Source of the DNA: Tomocerus qinae
Lineage: Eukaryota; Arthropoda; Collembola; Entomobryomorpha; Tomoceridae
Length of the DNA: 64,000 bases
Reading direction: 5' to 3'
Assembly: GCA_020055645.1 (NCBI GenBank)
Contig: CM034550.1
Coordinates: 18,923,001-18,987,000, forward strand
Made by a program: the position numbers and the translations under genes. A model generated the notes under the pieces. That model did not search any database. It was not told where the DNA came from and saw only the letters and a program-made list of their open reading frames with translations. Below are positions 26,138 to 39,901 of the stretch, piece by piece (positions within the stretch are counted from its first letter, which is position 1; the number at the start of each line of letters is the position of its first letter).

Positions 26138-26872
26138 TCACATGAGGATACAAGTGTTTTTGTTGTCACCATTTTGTCCGCTAGTTGACCCGTCTGCTTT
26201 CTCGATTTGTGTAATTATAGCTGAGAAAATATCAGTTACTGAATCGTTGTTTTTGGCCGATGCTTCCAGAAATACAGCTTTCCAAGACTCAGCTAGCTTC
26301 TTCCCTTGCTCCTGACCTATTTTCCGTTCTGCTTGTAAATCCTTTTTGTTCCCCACTAAGACGAGGGGCACGTTCACTTTCCCTGTCATATCTAACAATT
26401 TATCATAGATTATTTGAATTACTTCCAGTGAACGAGGGTCGATTATTGAATACACAAGAACGAAACCTGAAATACAAAACAAAAATTGTTGAATCACTCT
26501 CCAAATAAATACAATTAAGTCACAAGACTAAATTCCTCAACCTTATGACATCATAATGTTATGACTCATTTGAATTTGACTTAGTACTTAGACATTTTTC
26601 TAATTTATTCATAGACAAAACAGAAATAAATACATACCATGGATGTCCATAGAATATTGTGTTGGGAAAATAGAATATTCATCTTGTCCAGCTGTGTCGA
26701 CTAATGTGACCTGATATTCTTGACCCTTAACTTTAACATTTTTTGTGAACGTGTTCTCAATGGTTGGCTCGTAGGAATCAACAAACTGATTTTCTACAAA
26801 CTGAATGGTCAAAGAACTCTTTCCCACACTCCGGAAGCCCAGGATTGCGATGCGTCTCTGCTTGGGAGGCAT
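26138..26872 (-). CDS. Small GTPase Rheb
   Basis: Two coding exons, 26872-26638 and 26466-26138, give 187 residues, close to the 184 of human Rheb. Rheb is a Ras-like GTPase on lysosomal and endomembranes that activates TORC1 and is inhibited by the TSC complex. All G motifs are visible: P-loop GFRSVGKS with the Arg typical of Rheb in place of the Ras glycine, effector region PTIENTF, DTAGQDE, NKKD and ASAK. The chain ends in the CAAX box CILM, which by family rules is farnesylated. The start is the ATG at 26872, giving the family MPPK-type N-terminus. The acceptor TTTTCAG just upstream (exon start 26892) suggests that a 5' UTR intron separates the ATG exon from the first exon. Confidence 0.97.
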
Positions 26873-26891
26873 CCTTCTCCAATTTTAATAC

Positions 26892-27160
26892 TCTGAAAAT
26901 CAAAAAACTATTTTTAAAAGTTATCCACAATCAATTACACTAAAAACTCCAAAATGCTTTAACTGCCTACTACGCAAAATGTACTTGAATGTTTTCTAGC
27001 AATACGTTTTCATTGCGCTTACCAGTGACTAGTCAAATGCAAATTATTTCGTGTAGTTTCAAAATTAGAACAATAATGAGATGGTAGCGTGAATATACAC
27101 AAAATTACACCAACACCAACCTGCTTGCTGTAAACACAAGTATGCAGCTCTCGATTTTGT
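26892..27160 (-). promoter_or_regulatory. Probable Rheb leader: 5' UTR intron and first exon
   Basis: Reading the minus strand, a donor CACTG|GTAAGCG at 27022 and an acceptor TTTTCAG ending at 26893 would define an intron of 130 bp within the leader, leaving the ATG 20 nt into the next exon. The non-coding first exon would then lie at about 27023-27160. No promoter element was recognised. The assignment rests on splice signals alone. Confidence 0.35.
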
Positions 27161-30100
27161 AGTCAACACAGTTTGTAATTTGAATTAAATGGATAAAATT
27201 GGATTTACGCACAGCTTTAGTGGACAATTACAAAACAATCACATCTGATTGATGTTTACCAACATTAAAAGACGTCCGATTACTGAATGAAACACATCAA
27301 TCAGTCAAGTGTTAAGTTATGCTAATCACAATTATTTTGTGGTATTATTATTAAAGGAGATGAATGAAATTACGTGCTGTGATTTATTTGTTTATGTGCG
27401 CAGTTGTATTATAATAGTTAAGGTGAAGTCCGTAAAAGCCATCACTTAACTCCATACATATGAATGCATTATTAAGCTATCTCTCATTTTATCTCATTGA
27501 GTTGCGTTTTGCGTTCATTGATGTTTATCTTTCACTCTATCTCTGTATAGCATGCCAAGTCTGTTAAATAGTTAGGTATAAGCTTTATGTACCTATATAA
27601 ATGTCGCTAATGCGTCTACATGTCTAGTCCTAAATGTAAAAGCTATGTTAATTTAATTGAAATGCGTCTTATTGATTTGATTGATTTGACACTGCATCAA
27701 ATTGAATTCTACTACGTCTAATCATATATTAACTACAGCCTCAATACACAAAATCCTATAAATGATAATGAATAATAGATACTGAACTACTTCTGAACAT
27801 TGCTTATCTCGCTGATATTTACATTGCCATTTTTATGCATAAATTCTCGTATGTGTAGCAGTAGTAAAGATATGTATCCAATATTTGTACATTTTTTAAA
27901 ACTGGATTTAGCAAAATTCCCTGAAATCACGCAAACCAAACCTTTCTTGTTGAAACGTAACAGATTACTAATATATTATGTTTGTATACTTATAGGCAGT
28001 TAACATGCAGCAACTTGGCACACAAAAGATTATTGATTTATTTGTTTAGCTAGTTGCACTATATTTACAGATCTACTTACACAAAGCCGTTGTCAGTAGA
28101 ATTGCGGACGAATTAAGCTAAAAATCGAAAAATAGTTTTAAAATGTAATTTTAAATTGTTGCTTAAAGTTTTAAGAGACTTACTTAAAGTTGTCAAGTAA
28201 GTTGCCCAGACCAGACAGAGAGACACCCAAGAAGCAATTGAAACGCACGCAGAAGACAGAGCTCAAGTACCTACGCACAATATCGTGTCTTCCTGTCTCG
28301 TTTTTCTTAACGTTATTATTGCAATTGAAATTGTACTTTAGTGTAACAGATTTTTGATGCGTAGAAAATGTGTTTAATATTGACTTATGAAATAATGGGA
28401 AGATAGATTAGAGATAAGGCTGCTATAGTGTTGATAAGGCTGCGAAATGAAATCGTGGTGTTGAGCTGATGATATTAGCGATGACTATGTACGTGTTAAT
28501 TGTTAGGCTGGAGTGGAAATGAGGAGAAATCCACCAGGCAGTCCTGATTCAAATGTTGGGCACAATATATTACGTCTGTACACTTTAGGTATGTATTCTA
28601 TGGTTCAATTAAATGTTGTAGTCTTTTGCAAGGTCGACAAGTCGACACTACTTCATCATCGTCCTATTCATACTCACAGCTCTAGTTTTAAGAGTAAGAG
28701 CCAGAGGCAGACAACAGATCACATCTTTACACGATGCTCCACAACTCTAGCTAGGTACAACTATTACACTACGTATAATAGCAGATATAATCTACATACT
28801 AAATACACAGTACCTACTTAAGGGTGTAGTAGAGTATTCCTACCAAATACATTCAACTTAGGTACTTGTTCTAGTTCCTCTTCCATATCCACTCCAAACA
28901 AGCTCTTCCATTGGTTTACTTAGCTTTTTACCGAATTCCCTTTTCTGTACCTATAGCTCTGTCTTTAGTATCAATAGCAGCCTCTATCCATAATAAGTAC
29001 ACATGCATACATTATTTATTTGCATGTTAACTGTCTACTCATTCTATATACAGGGCTATTATACTTATCATACAATATGCTTCTGTATAAGTATTAATTT
29101 ATGTATTTAGCTTTATAGCATTCATATCGCCCTAGGTAAGGGCTTTGCATAAACTTACAAATTATCTGATACATGTAACCAAGTAGCACACGACATGGCT
29201 TTCTCACTTTTTTTCTACTATAATGCCCTACTATACTTGCTGACAGTTCATTGACAAGTTAATATGTACAGAGCCATAATGTTACTATCAAATTAGCAAA
29301 TGCCATTCTTTCCCTCATAAGCTATCTTTAGAATCTGCTTTTCCAGCCAAAACATAAGTTTATGCGCAAACAAAAGCATGCTATACCATATGCCATTGAA
29401 CCAGGAGAGCTTTTCCTATTAGATCTATATCGCACTAATACGAACATTGCAAACTACCCAACACTAACACCGACTTCCCTTCTAGCTCTACTCATACACA
29501 CAATTGTGACGCATATTATGGATTTATTGAAGAATGTTATCATTCTCCGGATACAATTTCCAATAATCATTTCTGACATTTCACGTACTCAGAAACTCTA
29601 CAGATCTTTTACCCCAATTTCCGGTATAGATGCAATTTACGATGATTTGTTTATAAATAGAGCAGCAAAATTAATTTGTATTTATACAAGATCCTTTTAC
29701 GACACGTTCAATAACATATCTCTTTGTAACGCTCTTTACTCTACCTGATTCCTTTTTCCGTTTATCCTATGTATGCACAAATATTGCACAATGTGAAAGA
29801 AAGTCAAAGAGTGACGGAGCATGTCCCATGAGTCCTATGCCATGTCCTATATTTTCTACTGAAATGTTCAGTTGTCGACACATTCACATAAGCCTGTCGA
29901 ATTCAACTGACTTTAGGTAATATTTTCATGCTCCCAGACCTTGTGTCGCTCTGCAGTTTAATATTTCCCAATCGACGGATGCATACCCTTACTATACTAA
30001 AAATACATAGCCAAGGTAAAAGCAGTCCATTTCCTTTTACCATCCTTCCATACTTACTTTAACATGTTCCAGCCTATATCAAATGAGATTTTCTTATGAA

Positions 30101-30315
30101 AACAAATGGGCTAATAGATTTTAGACTCGTGCGTCTTGCGTAAAGTTTTTCTTCAATTAACTATCAAACTATATTCCAGGTATATAGGTTAGAAACATAT
30201 CCAGGAGGATTCCATTATCTTATGCTTATTAAAATTCTAGACGAATCATTTTGGATTTCATTTTGAAGTTAATAAATTCTAATTATCACAATTGTATAGG
30301 AAACTAAGCCTTTGG

Positions 30316-30350
30316 AATCCTTATAAGCTATTTAATAGCTTATAAGGATT
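30316..30350. repeat. Perfect 16-bp stem hairpin
   Basis: AATCCTTATAAGCTAT (30316-30331) is followed after a 3-nt loop by its exact complement (30335-30350). The stem is too short for an animal microRNA precursor, and no U-run or target duplication suggests a terminator or transposon end. Confidence 0.7.
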
Positions 30351-31688
30351 TAATTTCTAAGTAGGCATTTATATTATACTGTGTGAGTTCTTAGAAAGGG
30401 TTGAGATAAAAAATTCCATGTAAAAGGGGCGTATGTAGTAGAGACATGACATGTAAATTTTATTCCTTATAGAAAATTAAAGGAAATGGTTTGACAGAGA
30501 AACTACAGATAGCAACAATCAATTTGGTAGGAAAGGTTTTCGCATTGGGCGATTTATAGAAGTACTTTATAGTAGTATCAGTTCATTTTACAGTAGTATA
30601 TGTCATGAACTTTTTCCTTGTATAAGTAGTACACAGGGCATTGTACAAGGTAGAAACTACAACTTGGGAAAAGTTAAACTTTTCCATACAATTTTAATAT
30701 ATAGCCGTATTTGCTGTCGCTATTCGGGTAGCTATACAGACATGCTATGCTATTTCAATTTCACATGGGAGGAAAGTAAATGGAACACACGGAGATTTTA
30801 TGGGACACAGTAATGTTATTAGGTAGGAATATTATGCATGTTCGTCTTATCTTCATAATGTGGCTCTGACTCAGTCTGGTTGTCTGAAACTCTAAAGAAA
30901 CATGCATAATATAGAGTATTTCTTTATCAGCGCACTCATAGGGAGTTTTGTCAGGAGATAGGAGCGACGGCATAAATCACAAACACTGCATTTTCTCCAG
31001 CACTGACTTTTACCTACACAAATACAATATTTACATCTGCATTCCATTATATATTCTGCCATTACTATTAAGATTTTGTAGCAGTGGGTTATATGTAAAG
31101 ACTCAAGTCGTCTTTTTTGTGGTTTTCTACACCCAAGTGAATTCTGACAATAAATAAATACACGGATATCCATCCATGTCTTTTTACATCCACTATACAA
31201 TACATATATCTTCATTTTCCACTTAATAATCCATAACGTAAACAAATAGTGCCCATAAGTCAGATGAGAGGTACTTTCGCATAGGCATAAATATATAAAC
31301 ACAATGTCTATTCTGTTACCGATGTCAATTGACAATTAGGTCAAGCGGAACCTAACATCTAATCAAATACTTGACTTCATTGTGCACACAATTACAATTT
31401 GTGTCACACTCATTCCAAAGCGGTAGAAAGAAATTAATCCTATCTGTGCAGATAGCTTCATATCCTAACATTATAACCTGCTGTGTTCTCTGTCTGACTA
31501 TGACTCAGTCCAACTCTTTTGTTGCAGTCTAGTTTAACACAAACACACCACATTCGAACCAAAACAGTGCAAACCAGCAAAAACTCCTATCACAAATACA
31601 AACATAATAAAACATGACCTTTACCTAAAAGTACGTTTCTTTATTCTACTCTATGCGTTTGTGTATACTATTTACAATATTAACTTAC

Positions 31689-31716
31689 TACAATTAGATA
31701 CACAGATCTAATTGTA
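31689..31716. repeat. 11-bp stem hairpin
   Basis: TACAATTAGAT (31689-31699) pairs exactly with ATCTAATTGTA (31706-31716) around a 6-nt loop. It lies about 1 kb upstream of the RCAN start. No function assigned. Confidence 0.5.
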
Positions 31717-32778
31717 ATAATTAATTTCGATTACATTTAAACATAAACACATTGTTTTCTAAGTTTTCTCGCTCTTCTTGTGTGCGATGTACTTTTCCTA
31801 GATATACTATCGAAATAGATTAATGTCACCTCTAAGATAGCATTCGTTCTTCGGTGACGAAAATCAACGAGTTTCTTGGAACTTTACAAACTTTTAAGTA
31901 AACAATACTCTCACAGAACTTTTAAACAGATATTAAGCCGCTAATTACTTCTGCGCTAATGTGCACTTCATCGTTTGTGGAATCCCATAAATAATATTCT
32001 TTCCTCAAGGCCTGAACCATAATAATACGACAACTTAACCTCATCGTCAACTTTACATTTACGTAAGCAATTTTTCAGAATTTTTATACAAATGCTTTAT
32101 AAATTCTAAATCAAAATTCCCTATTACCGAAACTAAAAGCTTTCAGTGTTATCCTAAAGCCCATTTCTATTACTCTATTGTACTATTCCAGAGTTAATAA
32201 TTTTATACCACAAATCCTCCGTGACGGTATAAAATTGTGACCAATAGTAACCTTGATAGGTACAAAAACAATTTACATATCATTTTAGGGCTGGGAAATG
32301 AAATTGCACTGTTTGAATGAAAGTAGAGCTGGCTAACTAGAACTATCGCAGTCATCTAACATCTAGAATGTAGATTGACATCAAATTCTCATTTGTCAGA
32401 TTTATAGTGGGATTTTTACAGTCGTTAACCGTGTGATCGGCTCTATGCAGCTGTCGGTGTCGTTATAATTTCCAGTATAACAATAGTCACAAAAGTATAA
32501 ATTCAAGCGACTAGAACAAATAAATAAACACTCGTTTAAATCATAGTTAAACGTACAGTTCTCGGAAAAATAGGTAGCTAATAATAATAATATTATGCAT
32601 ACTTACATACATTTTGGTACCGTATACATAGACATGAATCTATTTGTGTGTAATAATTGTTCCCCAGCTGATCCCACAATCGGAGTGCCGTGTTGACTCA
32701 TCAGGAATCCCGCTGTCTATTATCACCTATAAGTATTCCGCAGTTTGAGTGTCATATCATAAATTAAGAAACTTCAAA

Positions 32779-33903
<1,125 letters not shown>

Positions 33904-36900
33904 AGTCCTTCTATCATCTGCAGAGTTCCCAATTTGAACACACCTAAAAGGAGAGCAACTCGAGAGAAAATCAATACGCAAAAGTAAACAATGTTATGAG
34001 AAGAAATTCTAACTAGAGTGACGAATAGAACTCTGCTCACCTCATTCACCAACCACACGTCACTTCTGTACGTTTTGATGTTTTAATTTCAATTTCAACT
34101 TTTAGCTAGAAGCTAAAACACCCAAATACTACGTGACTAACATTTTATATAGGTTAAAATCACCTGTTATTTACATTGTAACAGAATAATTGTCTAAATT
34201 CGGTGTTAGTTTATGTTAGACTATATACCTACTGCATATCCCTTTACACTACAAAACCTACCAAAACCCGCATAATTTATCACAGCAAAATTGTGTATAG
34301 TAGTAGCTAAACATAGGTAAAAAATAATATAAATTATTGTTATTTAAATACATTATTTATGATATTTGTTGAATATGAAACTTCTTACTGTTTATCCATT
34401 TACCTAGTCATGACTCTTTTTCAGTATAGATATGTTGAGCATGACTGTACTTATCGAGTAGTCTTCTATTTATTATCAACAGCAGAGCTGAAAGGATTAA
34501 ACAGTTACTTTGTACTAATCAAATGCCCAAACTTAAATATAGGTCTGCAATGTACTTGAGAGGTACATAATAGAATAAGGGACATTTACAATATGAAATT
34601 ATTTAGCATGTATATATTGACCATAGAAATTTTGGGGAGCTAGATAAAGGGCTTCCTTATTGAAGCAGATATCGTAACATATAAATTGAGTCAAACTATA
34701 AGCATAAACAGGTAGAAGTATTTTTTGGAGACATAGAGATTAGCAAGACTCGTACAGCGGCTAAGCACGCCTTAAAATTCAGTAAGTGAACTAAGAGAAT
34801 GTTTTAGCGCATTTTTTGGTACGCGGTGCAAAATTGTACTATCAATTTTCAGAGCGCCGCTTTGCCAAAATTATCTACTGAAGTCGATTCGAATAACGCA
34901 TGTCTCTATACAAGACGTAAACATAACTGACCAAGGCAGGTGCTGCACGTATTATCTTACAAAGGTTTATATGCCTGCATTTCTGTAATTTGTTATAAAC
35001 TGTGTTAATATTGTTAGTACTACTATATCCATACTTTTTAGACGACACGTACCACTTATTTAGTATTTCCTTCGGTTAATTGCATGTTGTGATATATTGT
35101 AACTTCATTGTCTCAAGATTTACGGATGTGTTGACTATTTAGATATCATCAGATGCAATTTGAGACTATCATATTTATTCAGAACAAAGAACGTTACATA
35201 TAGCATAAAGTATACGTTTGATAGATGGGCATATGTAGAATATACTTGCAGCTGTAATGGTAATCAAACACTGCTGCTAGACTACAGATTTGAAATTGAA
35301 TAAAGTGTGAGAGGCAATACTATAAATATATATTCATATACTATAAATATAAGTAGGCTACTTGACAACTTTTCTGCATGTTGCATGACTCGTCTGAAGA
35401 AAATGAACATATGTACCTGGCTCGATTACTTAATAGGTACATACAGTTTATAATTAAATGAGATATTTTGTTTGCTCACTCTTATAATTAGATTTGCTCA
35501 TGCTTTATTATATAAGTACATTATATATAGCATTTATGCATTAAGCTAAGTTAAGGATTATTATTTAGGGGTCGGTCATTCATTTAGATACAAGGCCTAA
35601 TAAGCGATTATGCTTTACTTAATATTATTATGTATGTATATAACTTATTACCCATCATAAAATACCATAATAGTATTTACTCACTAACTGTTAGCAGAAA
35701 ATTGTGCAATTCGCTATTTCTCTGTGTGGGCTAAAGTATTACTAATATATGTCATCTTAGTCTTATTAGTCTTTAACGTGGAAAGGGGTTATAGGAAAAA
35801 TGAAATTATTATCCTATGATACTACCTACAGATACATATATAAACATTATTGTTAGCGTTAGGTATGTATATTGAGTGTTGGTGTTGATACTTCTTGTGA
35901 ATCCAATCCGTTCTACGTAACTGCTGATCTAATCTAAATTAATAACAATATTGTTGTCTACGCAGAAATTGTAACTAAAAGGAGCAGTAGGCCATAATGT
36001 ACTATACTAACGTTAAGTATTGAGAATATGTGTACCAAAAGTAAGAACAAGTTCAACGATATAGCATTCGTATGACATGACATTGGTGTCTATTACTTAA
36101 CTGTGTATATAGTCATAGTCCAACAGTAAAGTTCATCAATACAAGCAGTACTGTAGACTGTAACTACTAAATAATAGAACTTCAACAAAACAATATTAAC
36201 ACATACGATTGTATGGCAGTTAAAGGGAAACACTAAAATTGCAGGAGAAAGACTTTCTTTGCAATTTGCACATGATTGCTTCCTTCATTTCCATATAACG
36301 AAATCATTACATTTTAATAATCCTATTTGAGGCTCTGAAATATCTACTTATATCCATCTCTTGTATATTACTAACAATTTTAATAACGTTAAACCAGTTG
36401 GTTCATTCTTGAGAGAACATTCTCTCCACTTTGTGACTTTGAAAATTAACTAAAAAACTTTTTCGATTCAGAGAAAATGTTTTATTCGTGTAGTGAATAG
36501 GTTCAGAACAGATTGTCTTCGTTAGGACAATGTCATCTATAGTAAGTTTACTATTTATTTGCAATACCAATTTGAATTGGTAGATGCAATGCGAAAGCGA
36601 ATATAAGTTTGCCATGTAAATGTCCTTTTGGTCCGATAAGCTAAATACGTAATCTTAATCTTTATATCATTGTGTACAATAATCTTATTAATTTGTTATA
36701 TTTCCTTAAACATGTTAGTTTGCGCGGTACACCAGAACAGAATTGTGTAACATTACTTAACACGTATGTACATATTAGCTCACAATGATGGGAATTCAAA
36801 ACTTGCGAAATATAGTCAATCATCAAAAACTTACTAACAATAACAATACTTAAATGGATAAATATACAATGTCTAGTTTTAAATAAGCAGAAACGGAAGT

Positions 36901-39893
36901 CAATTATATTGTGGACATGTAATTATGATAAAATAATTACCTACATAGGTACTTTAAGTGTACCTACTATACAAGCGTATATTATACCATACGATGAACC
37001 AAATAAAGAGATACTATATCTATGTATGTGTAAATTATAGCTGTCAAGTAGTTCAGTACTTATTTTAACTTAGAATTCATTAAAACAGGCTGCACTTAGT
37101 AGTATTCATTTTTCTAGTAAATCATTGCCACATTATATTCTCACATCCAATTCCCAAAAAAGTTAAAGCATTATAGAAGTTAAATTGAATTTTAAATAGA
37201 TTCCAAGTGGTTGTTTATAACTATAAACCCTTCACATTTTTATTCAATTGGATACACGAAGCCATTATTTTTTTTGCATATATACTGGTATTTATATGCC
37301 ATTAATAGAAGCTATTACATCTACTTAACGTTAACTCAGCAAAATAGTTTTATCAGGATAATTAAATTGGTGGCAATAAAATGTAGGAAACAAAGCGTAT
37401 AAAATCGCACGAAGTTGAGACATAAATGTAAACGGGGTAGTGAGTAGAGTGGGAAGCCCACATAGACATCAGTAAACTATGAATTATTAAATATTATGAG
37501 TGAGAAGTGAGGTAAAGGCAAAAGGGGTAGAGTCATCTTCCGAGAACTGAATGGAAACGAGGTTTATATTCGGCAAGAGCAAATGATTTCACTCTACATA
37601 CATAGAATTGGTTTTGGTTGTGTCTAGTTAGTTTTTCTCAGACTACATCTACAACAATGCATGTATATGTCGAGTTGTGTATAGAGTCGGACAGACAGAC
37701 AGACAGTTTAAATATGTACAAGTAATGTATGGAAGTAAAAGGGCTCGGGTGTGCTAGAACAGCCAAACCAAAGTATAGGTACAGAAATACAAAATGTAGA
37801 GTACATTTTGGTAAGTATAAAGCAGAAGATTACACGGTTAGACATAAGACAGGCCATCGGCTTTACTCGCATCTCCCTTATACATACGGCGTTCACATTC
37901 ACAGTCAAGTCAGTTAAGTCAGCTTCCATATCACAAACGAAAGAGCCGAGCCTTACTTACATGGAGCTATATACATACTTCTTATATTATGTGTAGGTAC
38001 ATTTATTTTACTTCTAAAGCTAAATGGTTATGTATAAGCGGCCAAGAAACGAATAAGCTTTGGCGTATAAAGCTCGTATAACAACACGGCACTATACTAT
38101 GCCATAGCTTTAGCATACTATAATATTACATTTCTTAGCAAACCAAAAACTAAATCAACGAAAAAATTATCTCCATCCGTCGACTACTTATTCAATTCTG
38201 TTCTAATTTCTAGCTGGCCTAACTAAACTATCTGTATAATTATCCAATTAATTATAGTATTTATTATTGTAAATTGTGATCAGTTCAGGTGTGACAAATT
38301 CAGATATCACAAACTAACACAAAGCCTCAATTTTATTTATACTTTTGTACGTAGACACGTTCAAAATTTTACGGTTAGTATAGATCTTTAGATAGTTAAA
38401 TTAATAAGTGAGGGAGATTTACCTTTCGTTGTGTTTTGTGCGCAGCTAAAATCTTAGTTTAGTATATATTAACTTATTTTAAGTTCACATTTATATATGC
38501 GGTCCACTTTTCCAAAATTCAAATGCTTCTCTTTCTGTCATCTCTAAATGATGCGGTTATTTATATTTCTAAGTGTAAATAGAGTGAATTGTTAATATAT
38601 CTCATTGTTAAAAACGTGTCTCTTAACTAGAAAGAGGAATTTTTCTACCGAACTGTTTTTGTCGACTAAAATGTCATTCAGATGTCGGTTAAAATTCAAT
38701 AGGTGACTTACATGTTATTCTAAGCTATTTCGGCTGTAAAAGTGGATAGTGGTCACTTAATTGTGTATAGAGTAGTTAATAATACTGCAAGCATTGAAAA
38801 AGTTAAGACAAAACGAGAAAACCTTTGAAAATAATTTCTCCAGTTTATCGTCCGCTTTCAGGATTCAGTTTTGAACTTTTTTCATAAATATGAACGGACA
38901 ACGATAGTCAACTAAGAGGAGGAAAACTAACTTTACCGTTGCTCTTCGATTGTTCCGATGTTTCAAGCTTCAACAACGTTTTCTCTAAATTATTTGAGTG
39001 TTGTGGGTGCAGTCAACAGTGAAAAATAGAATTTTTGGCGGTCGTCCTTGTCTGTTAGTCTTTTCAAGCCTGAAAATTGAATTAAAAACATTTAAAAGTC
39101 CTAGAATTGTGAAAAGATACAAATAATATTACAGAAAAATTCAAAGAATAACGGCCAGCGCGTTGAAATAGATTACCTAAACCTTGTTGAAGTGTGATCA
39201 ACGGAGAACAAAAAAGAGTGAAGACCAAGACAAGTACCGAAGTACCAAAGAATCTATTGGTTTTTTGAATAGTCCTCAGCCGAAAAACTACTTAATTGTT
39301 ATTATAAGTTTATAGTTTGATATCTGTAGCAATACTGTGTTAAATAATTTATAAAACTTAGATTTTAGCAATATATAGAACTATTTCTTAATATTATCAG
39401 TAGGAATTGTTTAATTCCTTGGATGCCTTATGCTAAACAGCAAGCAGAATATTATGGTTGTTTTTATGGTTAAAGTTAAAGTTTGATGTATAAAATATGT
39501 GTAAATTGTAAATAATTATTGTATTTGTACCTATCCCTCAATCCCGAAAAACATGAGTTTGGGGAATAGATTTTGAGTTTTCACCAAGATGCAAGATGCT
39601 GCTCAGGAAGAAATAGTGTTTTGAAAACAAACTGCTGGTAGGTGTGAAAGTGACAAATGTTTTATATTTTTATATTCGGCTATAATATTATGGTAAACAA
39701 AATGATTCTCATTGTGGAAAAATAATTTATACATTTTCTTTGTTTCTTATAGAATTTAGAAGATTCTGATGTCCATAGTCAGTATATTCTAAGCAAGAAG
39801 ATTTTCCTATCGCCTAATGTATTTAAGAGAAATACTTAATATTCGTAATTATCACTACAGTTAATACTTAATCAACGGACGTCTTATTTGCAG
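33904..39893. other. Intergenic region between RCAN and SCAF
   Basis: No gene recognised in about 6 kb. The left part is the RCAN 3' UTR or flank; the first AATAAA I noticed is near 35299. The right part should hold leader exons of the SCAF gene: the coding start lies in an exon with an acceptor at 39892-39893, and possible donors (for example CTGCTG|GTAGGTG near 39640) lie upstream. Simple sequence includes two ACTATAAATATA-type units near 35320-35350 and four GACA units near 37691-37706. Confidence 0.4.
34738..34912. mobile_element. Possible small TA-flanked MITE
   Basis: A 175-bp block with higher GC and several CG dinucleotides is flanked by TA on both sides. Its ends are imperfect inverted repeats: GAGATTAGCAAGACTCG on the left and, reverse-complemented, GAGACATGCGTTATTCG on the right (10 of 17 positions match). 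This resembles a deletion-derived Tc1/mariner element, but the match is weak and TA is common here. Confidence 0.25.
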
Positions 39894-39901
39894 TTACCAA
39901 A

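Larger units (their letters stand above)
27161..32778. other. Intergenic region between Rheb and RCAN
   Basis: Both genes point away from this 5.6-kb stretch, so their promoters should be at its ends. No coding exon was recognised; frames such as 29362-29748 (+) and 30892-31335 (-) have low-complexity, AT-driven composition. A strong hairpin at 30316-30350 and a smaller one at 31689-31716 are listed separately. A possible acceptor (TTCCGCAG ending at 32742) just before the RCAN start suggests a spliced leader exon upstream. Confidence 0.4.

Noticed and set aside
29362..29748. 128-codon plus-strand frame between Rheb and RCAN
   Set aside because: The translation is Ile/Thr/Leu-rich with no recognisable motif or splice signals, and fits a chance frame.
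30892..31335. 147-codon Cys-rich minus-strand frame
   Set aside because: The cysteines are irregularly spaced and mixed with Ile/Tyr/Leu; there is no signal peptide and no domain pattern.
32749..32778. Ten extra in-frame codons upstream of the RCAN ATG
   Set aside because: They would start at a GTG; the ATG at 32779 has a good CAAAATG context, and a likely splice acceptor lies at 32741-32742.
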